Shown here: positions 58,888 to 64,000 of the stretch, in pieces
Position numbering within the stretch: position 1 is the first letter of the stretch
How the letters are laid out: every line of letters starts with the position of its first letter
Assembly: GCF_039631355.1 (NCBI RefSeq)
Contig: NZ_JBDIVF010000004.1
Coordinates: 248,001 to 312,000 of the forward strand
Length of the DNA: 64,000 nucleotides
Reading direction: 5' to 3'
Source of the DNA: Uliginosibacterium paludis
GTDB taxonomy: Bacteria; Pseudomonadota; Gammaproteobacteria; Burkholderiales; Rhodocyclaceae
Position numbers and translations under genes: made by a program
The notes under the pieces: generated by a model
Told to the model about the DNA's origin: nothing
The model's input: only the letters and a program-made list of their open reading frames with translations
Database searches by the model: none

Positions 58888-60342
58888 TCAGCCGCCGGTG
58901 CCGCCCACCGTCAGTCCGTCAATGCGCAGCGTGGGCTGGCCCACGCCGACCGGCACGCTCTGCCCGTCCTTGCCGCAGGTGCCCACACCGGGGTCCAGCG
59001 CCAGATCGTTGCCGATCATCGCGACCCGGGTCAGCGCATCCGGACCATTGCCGATCAGGGTTGCGCCCTTGACCGGTGTGGTGATCTTGCCGTTTTCGAT
59101 CAGATAGGCCTCGGCAGCCGAGAACACGAACTTGCCGCTGGTGATGTCGACCTGACCGCCCCCGAAGTTGACGGCGTACAGCCCCTTCTTCACCGAGGCG
59201 ATGATCTCGCCGGGCGCCTTGTCGCCGGCACGCATGATGGTGTTCGTCATGCGCGGCATCGGCAGATGGGCGAAGGACTCGCGGCGGCCATTGCCGGTGG
59301 GCGCCACGCCCATCAGACCGGCGTTGTGCATGTCCTGCATGTAGCCAACGAGGATGCCGTCCTCGATCAGCGTGGTGCAGCGCGTCGGGTTGCCTTCGTC
59401 ATCCACGGTCAGCGAACCGCGACGCCCCTCGAGCGTGCCGTCGTCGACCACCGTGACGCCCTTGGCTGCCACGCGCTGGCCGATGCGGCCGGCAAAGGCC
59501 GAGCTGCCCTTGCGGTTGAAATCTCCCTCCAGGCCATGACCGATGGCTTCATGCAGCAGGATGCCCGGCCAGCCATTGCCCAGCACCACGGTCATCGTGC
59601 CGGCCGGTGCGGGCCGGGCGGAGAGATTCACGCTGGCCTGATGCACCGCGAGGCGGGCGTATTCGCGCAGCACCGCATCAGTGAACATCGCATAGTCGGC
59701 CCGGCCGCCACCGCCGGACGAGCCCTGCTCGCGCCGGCCGCCGTCTTCCATGATCACGGTCAGCGAAAGGCGCACCAGCGGACGCACATCGGCGGCCATG
59801 TGGCCATCACTGCGCGCGACCAGCACCACATCCCAGGTCGAAGCGAGGGAGGCCATGGCCTGCACCACGCGCGGGTCTTCCGCACGGGCGTATTGTTCGA
59901 TGCGCTCGAGCAGCGCGATCTTGTCGGCATCCTTCAGCGAAGGCAGCGGGTCGGCCGCGGCATACAGCGCCTTCGGCAGTGCCGGCGCAGACACTTTCAC
60001 CTTGCGTCGCTGACCCTGCGCGCCGATCGAGCGCACGGTAGCCGCTGCTTCCTTCAGCGCAGCAAGGCTGATGTCATCGGAATACGCGAACGCGGTCTTG
60101 TCGCCATTGATGGCGCGCACTCCGACGCCCTGTTCGATATTGAAACTGCCGGCCTTGACGATGCCCTCCTCCAGGCTCCAGCTCTCGGAGCGCTGGTACT
60201 GGAAATACAGGTCGGCCAGATTCACGTCGTGGACGAGGATGTCGCCCAGCACGCGCTCAAGCGAGGCGTTGCCGAGTCCGTAAGGCGTGAGCAGGAGCTC
60301 GCTCGCCAGCCCGAGAGCATTGTTTGCAGCAGGAAGCTTCAT
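58888..60342 (-). CDS. tldD: Metalloprotease TldD
   Basis: 484 residues. The zinc motif HEAIGHGLEGD (HExxxH) lies near 260-270, and late ASVKKGLYAVNFGGGQVDITSGKF and VGTCGKDGQSVPVG are TldD signatures. With PmbA (TldE) it forms a heterodimeric peptidase that matures microcins and degrades unfolded peptides. tldE/pmbA is not in this window. It follows a nitrilase-family gene and yhdP, as in many Proteobacteria. Confidence 0.95.
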   Translation of the reverse strand: MKLPAANNALGLASELLLTPYGLGNASLERVLGDILVHDVNLADLYFQYQRSESWSLEEGIVKAGSFNIEQGVGVRAINGDKTAFAYSDDISLAALKEAAATVRSIGAQGQRRKVKVSAPALPKALYAAADPLPSLKDADKIALLERIEQYARAEDPRVVQAMASLASTWDVVLVARSDGHMAADVRPLVRLSLTVIMEDGGRREQGSSGGGGRADYAMFTDAVLREYARLAVHQASVNLSARPAPAGTMTVVLGNGWPGILLHEAIGHGLEGDFNRKGSSAFAGRIGQRVAAKGVTVVDDGTLEGRRGSLTVDDEGNPTRCTTLIEDGILVGYMQDMHNAGLMGVAPTGNGRRESFAHLPMPRMTNTIMRAGDKAPGEIIASVKKGLYAVNFGGGQVDITSGKFVFSAAEAYLIENGKITTPVKGATLIGNGPDALTRVAMIGNDLALDPGVGTCGKDGQSVPVGVGQPTLRIDGLTVGGTGG

Positions 60343-60364
60343 GCGGAATGGTTCCGGTTGGAAA

Positions 60365-61180
60365 TCAGGTGAAGAGTCGGTGACGCAGCGCCGGCAGGCT
60401 TTCCCGCACGGCAGCGATCCGGGCCGGGTCAAAGTCCCCGCAGACGACGCCGGGGCCGCTCGCCAGGCTCGATAGTATCTCGCCCCAGGGGTCGATCAGC
60501 ATGCTGTGACCCCAGGTTTTTCGCCCTGAAGGATGCTCACCGCCCTGGCCACAGGCCAGAACATAGCACTGGTTCTCGATGGCACGCGCGCGCAGCAGCA
60601 CTTCCCAGTGCGCCCGGCCGGTCGTAGCGGTGAAGGCAGCCGGAACCACGATGAGATCGACCGGCCCCATGCGCCGGTAGAGTTCGGGAAAGCGCAGGTC
60701 GTAGCAGATCGAGAGCCCGACGCGCCCGAAGGAGGCGTCGAAACAGACGATGTCGGCGCCGGGCTCGATCGTGCGCGCCTCGTCGTAGGTCTCGTCGCCG
60801 CGCTGGAAGTTGAACAGATGGATCTTGTCGTAACGCGCGACCTGCTCACCCTGCGGGTTGAAAACGAGGCAGCTGTTGCGCATGCGATGGGCATCACCGG
60901 CCTCGAGCGCGATGCTGCCGCCGATGATCCAGACCGAATGTTCGCGTGCGGTACGGGCCAGGAAAGCCTGGATCGGCCCCTGTCCGGCGGGTTCGCGCCG
61001 GCGGACCTTTTCCTCTTCGTCAGCACTGATCAGGGCGAAGTACTCGGGCAGCAGCACGAGCTCGGCCCCCTGTTGTGCCGCCGCGCCGATGAGCGCCCCG
61101 GCCTGCTCCAGATTGCTTTGCACGTCTGGCCCCGATACCAGCTGGATCGCGGCCAGGCGCGTCTTGTGCTCAGGCTTCAT
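60365..61180 (-). CDS. Nitrilase-family amidase (Nit2-type, deaminated glutathione/omega-amidase)
   Basis: 271 residues. The catalytic set is Glu46 or so in LVLLPEYFAL, Lys in YDKIHLFNF and Cys in VGLSICYDLRFPELYR. This form next to tldD matches the Nit1/Nit2 group that removes deaminated glutathione or ketoacid amides. Its start overlaps the end of yhdP by 4 bases, so it is coupled. Confidence 0.9.
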   Translation of the reverse strand: MKPEHKTRLAAIQLVSGPDVQSNLEQAGALIGAAAQQGAELVLLPEYFALISADEEEKVRRREPAGQGPIQAFLARTAREHSVWIIGGSIALEAGDAHRMRNSCLVFNPQGEQVARYDKIHLFNFQRGDETYDEARTIEPGADIVCFDASFGRVGLSICYDLRFPELYRRMGPVDLIVVPAAFTATTGRAHWEVLLRARAIENQCYVLACGQGGEHPSGRKTWGHSMLIDPWGEILSSLASGPGVVCGDFDPARIAAVRESLPALRHRLFT

Positions 61181-64000
61181 GGTCCCTCCACGGGTCTGGT
61201 CTTGTTGTCATTCCTGTCGCGGTTCCAGTTGGTGTCGGGCGACCGCTCGGGCAGATTGGACACGCCGGCAGCGCCGGGGTTCTGCGGCATCACCAGCAGG
61301 CCGCCGATCTTTTCCACCTTCGGATCCGCCCAGCTGCCGGTCATGGAATATTCGTAGCTGAAGATTTTCTCGACAGGGTCACGCAAGAGTTTCTGCGCCA
61401 GATAGGCCGCGGCCCCGACTGCCGGATTCAGCACCCCGACTGCAGCCTGCCCCACGATCACGCCGACGGCAACGGTTTCGCTCAGGGTCGGCTGGATCTT
61501 GATGTGCAGATTGTGTGTTTCACGCCCCAGATCGGTACTGCCGCCGATGAAGACACGTGCCGCAGGCCCCCGGACTTCCAGATCGTTGGCGTGCAGCACG
61601 CCGTCAACGATGTCCATGCCGCCGGCAATCCGGTCGAAGGCAAAGCCGGCCGAAAACACGTCGTTGAAGTCCAGCGTGATGCGGCGCGGCAGCGACTGCA
61701 GGCTCAGAATGCCCAGCAGGCGCCCGGCGCCAGGCTCCATCTCGCGGAACTGCCCGCTGCTCGCGTCCAGCCTCACCCGGCCGTTGAGCGAGCCGAAATC
61801 GAGGCTCACCGGCGAAGCCCGCCAGCTGGCCTTGCCGCTGAAATCCGCCACGCCGCCGCGAAGCATGTCCGGATAGCCGATACGACCGAGCATGGTGCCG
61901 GCATCGGTCGTGTGCAGCTTGAAGTCGAGCGAGGTGCCGGGCGTCAGTCCGGCAGGCTGCCATTCTCCCGCCCCGCTGAGCTCCATGTCGGGCGTCTTGA
62001 GGCCGATCTGATCCAGCTTCCAGACACCGCCCTCGTTGCGCGCGACCAGATTCAGACGCCCCAGCTTGAACTTGCGGAACTCGAAAGCCTCGGCAACCAC
62101 ATCGAGCGAGGGCAGCTTTTCGAGCGCTTCGGGCGTCATCCGGGCGGCCGCGGCCGCCGCGGCCGGCTCGGCGCTGGCCAGGACCAGGCGCTTCATGCGC
62201 GCCTGTACCACACCGTTGCCCTGATCCCGCCAGCTGACTTCGCCGGCCAGATCCGGGCCATCGAGCAGCGCGCGCCAGGTTGGCCCGCGCTTGCTGATCC
62301 GGCCGACGACTTCACGGAAGGCATAGCCGCTGGCCAGCAGGCGCCCGACGCGCACATTGCCGGCGATCTCCGTGCTCTCCTCTCCACCACTGCCGCTACC
62401 GCTGCCAGCACTGGCGCTCGCGCCATCGCCCGACGGAAAGATCCGCTGCAGCACCGGACGCCAGAGGTCCGCATCCACTTCCGGCAGGCTGGCATTGATC
62501 TGCCAGCCCTGGGCCGGCAGCACTGCCGTGTCGGCCAGCCCCAGCGCACCCGCCGACATGCTGCAGTGATCGCCACAGGTTTCGAGCCAGAGCAGGTCCA
62601 GCCGCGCAGGCACGGTCACACGCCAGGTCTGCGTCGACGAGGCATTGGCGTGATGCTCCTGGCGCAGCAGGAAACGCAGCGGCCAACGCTCGAGTGCTGT
62701 CTTCGCATAAGGCGCGGGCAGACTGCTCGAAATACCGGCCAGTGTGCTATCCGCCCCCACCTCCAGCACGCCGCTGCGCACGCGAACCACGACGCTGACC
62801 GGGCTTTCGCCGCTGAGGTATTCCCAGCCGTTGAACCGGGCCAGCTCCTTGAGGCCCGCCACGGTGAGATTGCCCTGCGCATCAAAGCGCATCGAGCCGT
62901 CGTCTTCGGTGCGGCCGGTCGCGCTCACCGGCCGGCCGAGGAACTGCGCCCGCGCAGACGGCAGGCTCAGGCCATGCTCGGTAAAGCCCAGCCGCGCTTT
63001 CACCGCGCTGAAGTCCGGCAACACCGGGGTGAGCCGGAGGCTGGCGGCCTGGAAGTCGTAGCTGCCATTGACGCGGGTCTGCACGGCCTCATGCAGCGGG
63101 ATATCAAGCCTCAGATCAAGCTCGCCGCTGCCTTGCGCACGGATGTCGGCCGTGAAACCGCCGGAAATCTCGCGCAGGTGGCTCGCATTCACGTAATTCA
63201 GGAAATCGGTGTTCGGGCCACTGGCCTTGCCCTCCACGGTGAGGACCTGCTTGCCCTCATTCATCAGGTCCGGAATCTCGACCTTCACGCCGCGCGCCAC
63301 CGCGTTGCCGTAACGCCCCGACTCCGCCAGGATCGTCATGCGCTGGCGATCCAGCACGAAGCTGCCTTGCAGGGCCTGCATGCCCGGCCAGCCATGGGAG
63401 AACTCGGAGATCACGCCGTCCCGGATCCGCGTTTCGAGCTTGAACACGCCGGGATGCCTGTTGAACGGGAAATTCGCCAGATCCCCGGTCAGCTGGAAGC
63501 GCAGGTTTTCACCCTGCCCGCCGTTGAGCGATTTATGCAGCCAGACCACCACATCGGCCGGGGCCGCATGCGGGATGTAGCGCCAGACTTCCCCGAGCGG
63601 TGCGAGCGGCGCCCGCGCCTTGAGATCGAGATAGCCGGGGCCGTTCTCGCGCGCCTGCCAGAAACCGCTCACGCTGGCGCTCAGATGCTCGTTTGCGATC
63701 TGCCCCTGCTCCACTTTCAGCGTGAGCCGTTCGTGCTTTTCACCGGCCGGCTGCTCATGCGACCAGGCACCCGCCAGCCGCGCCTCGCTCAGCGGCAGCC
63801 AGGGCTCATGCATGATGGTCGGCAGGAAGAGACCACCGGCATTGACGGTGGTGGTGAAGCTGCCGGCACGCTCGCTGCCCTGAACCTCGATCCCCAGCCC
63901 GGTGAAGCCGGGCATGCCGCCCACCGGATGCAGCGTCAGCGCGCTGGCCCGCGCCGCGATGCTGAAGTGCGCAAGCGGCTGCGCCGGCGTCACGCCGGGT
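61177..64000 (-). CDS. yhdP: YhdP/TamB-like AsmA-type envelope lipid transporter (C-terminal part, cut by window edge)
   Basis: About 940 C-terminal residues; full-length YhdP is ~1270 or more, so the N-terminus lies beyond the window. A GTG at 63993 is an internal Val, not the start. The protein is rich in beta strands of the AsmA/DUF3971 kind with late FRILGILSLQSLPRR-like (GRLLGILSLQSLPRRITLDFNDVF) and GGMDIVDGVLHANDLEVRGPAA segments, and a C-terminal AAYLAQKLLRDPVEKIFSYEY region, all of which fit YhdP (TIGR02099). YhdP and relatives form a bridge carrying phospholipid between membranes. It is followed by the nitrilase and tldD genes. Confidence 0.92.
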   Translation of the reverse strand, partial: PGVTPAQPLAHFSIAARASALTLHPVGGMPGFTGLGIEVQGSERAGSFTTTVNAGGLFLPTIMHEPWLPLSEARLAGAWSHEQPAGEKHERLTLKVEQGQIANEHLSASVSGFWQARENGPGYLDLKARAPLAPLGEVWRYIPHAAPADVVVWLHKSLNGGQGENLRFQLTGDLANFPFNRHPGVFKLETRIRDGVISEFSHGWPGMQALQGSFVLDRQRMTILAESGRYGNAVARGVKVEIPDLMNEGKQVLTVEGKASGPNTDFLNYVNASHLREISGGFTADIRAQGSGELDLRLDIPLHEAVQTRVNGSYDFQAASLRLTPVLPDFSAVKARLGFTEHGLSLPSARAQFLGRPVSATGRTEDDGSMRFDAQGNLTVAGLKELARFNGWEYLSGESPVSVVVRVRSGVLEVGADSTLAGISSSLPAPYAKTALERWPLRFLLRQEHHANASSTQTWRVTVPARLDLLWLETCGDHCSMSAGALGLADTAVLPAQGWQINASLPEVDADLWRPVLQRIFPSGDGASASAGSGSGSGGEESTEIAGNVRVGRLLASGYAFREVVGRISKRGPTWRALLDGPDLAGEVSWRDQGNGVVQARMKRLVLASAEPAAAAAAARMTPEALEKLPSLDVVAEAFEFRKFKLGRLNLVARNEGGVWKLDQIGLKTPDMELSGAGEWQPAGLTPGTSLDFKLHTTDAGTMLGRIGYPDMLRGGVADFSGKASWRASPVSLDFGSLNGRVRLDASSGQFREMEPGAGRLLGILSLQSLPRRITLDFNDVFSAGFAFDRIAGGMDIVDGVLHANDLEVRGPAARVFIGGSTDLGRETHNLHIKIQPTLSETVAVGVIVGQAAVGVLNPAVGAAAYLAQKLLRDPVEKIFSYEYSMTGSWADPKVEKIGGLLVMPQNPGAAGVSNLPERSPDTNWNRDRNDNKTRPVEGP

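Noticed and set aside
1..64000. Mobile element, prophage or genomic island
   Set aside because: No transposase, integrase, phage gene, flanking direct repeat or tRNA was seen, and composition is even throughout.

Overview
The window is GC-rich chromosomal DNA, and nearly all of it is genes packed on both strands. Gene content and order point to a betaproteobacterium, most likely of the Rhodocyclales/Azoarcus-Uliginosibacterium kind. Supporting evidence is the exbB-exbD-lpxK-ycaR-kdsB-adk run, divergent rpsT/murJ, ilvE-zinc finger-waaF, nudJ-mnmA, yhdP-nitrilase-tldD, and an imuA-imuB-dnaE2 cassette. I see no rRNA, tRNA, CRISPR array, insertion sequence or prophage. The species cannot be told from the sequence alone.

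Layout. 1-666: the 5' end of a type IV pilus minor pilin operon (fimT/gspH-like, then pilV, cut by the window edge). 858-2729: KDPG aldolase and KDG kinase, the last steps of uronate/pectin catabolism. 3017-4588: a PiT phosphate permease. 4642-9951: the SOS mutasome imuA-imuB-dnaE2 behind a near-consensus LexA box at 9968-9987. 10074-10858: two small genes. 10792-14432: a tightly coupled four-gene operon (Lgt-like membrane protein, Sel1-repeat protein, lipoprotein, and a radical SAM enzyme of the MJ0619/Tes type). This is the strongest candidate for an undescribed system here. 14523-16916: parC. 17337-22017: a TRAP transporter (dctP, dctQ, an enlarged dctM) followed by oligogalacturonate lyase, which together with kdgK/kdgA suggests growth on pectin fragments. 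22212-25692: a diguanylate cyclase, a DMT exporter and mnmA. 25812-30611: nudJ, ilvE, a zinc-finger protein, waaF, a thioesterase, an NTF2-like protein and a YheT-type hydrolase.

30627-35851: small and housekeeping genes (SpmAB-like protein, YajQ, PpnP, DUF2788, a predicted zinc metallopeptidase, argF, rpsT). 35983-41296: murJ, then the envelope cluster adk/kdsB/ycaR/lpxK/exbD/exbB read leftward. 41640-43675: xseA and sodB, the latter behind an IscR-like operator. 43748-48328: nadC, the NAD(P)HX repair enzyme and kup. 48619-53402: cobA, an orphan 7TMR-DISM histidine kinase, queF and an HSL-type esterase. 53470-58085: lapG-lapD divergent from a TolC-like outer membrane protein fused to an NTF2/Cds6-like domain, i.e. 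part of a c-di-GMP-controlled adhesin retention system. 58283-64000: a half-size DMT protein, tldD, a nitrilase-family amidase and the C-terminal part of yhdP, cut by the window edge.

Themes. Envelope biogenesis (LPS core and lipid A, lipid II flipping, a YhdP-type lipid transporter, the Lgt-like/radical SAM cluster) and c-di-GMP signalling (one active-looking GGDEF enzyme, a degenerate LapD receptor, YajQ) dominate, with one pectin-degradation thread split between 0.9-2.7 kb and 17-22 kb. Noncoding structure includes many bidirectional hairpin terminators, two copies of a heptamer-based REP-like repeat (about 25.75 and 32.85 kb), and a 343-base spacer at 41297-41639 with DnaA-box-like sites beside an AT-rich stretch.
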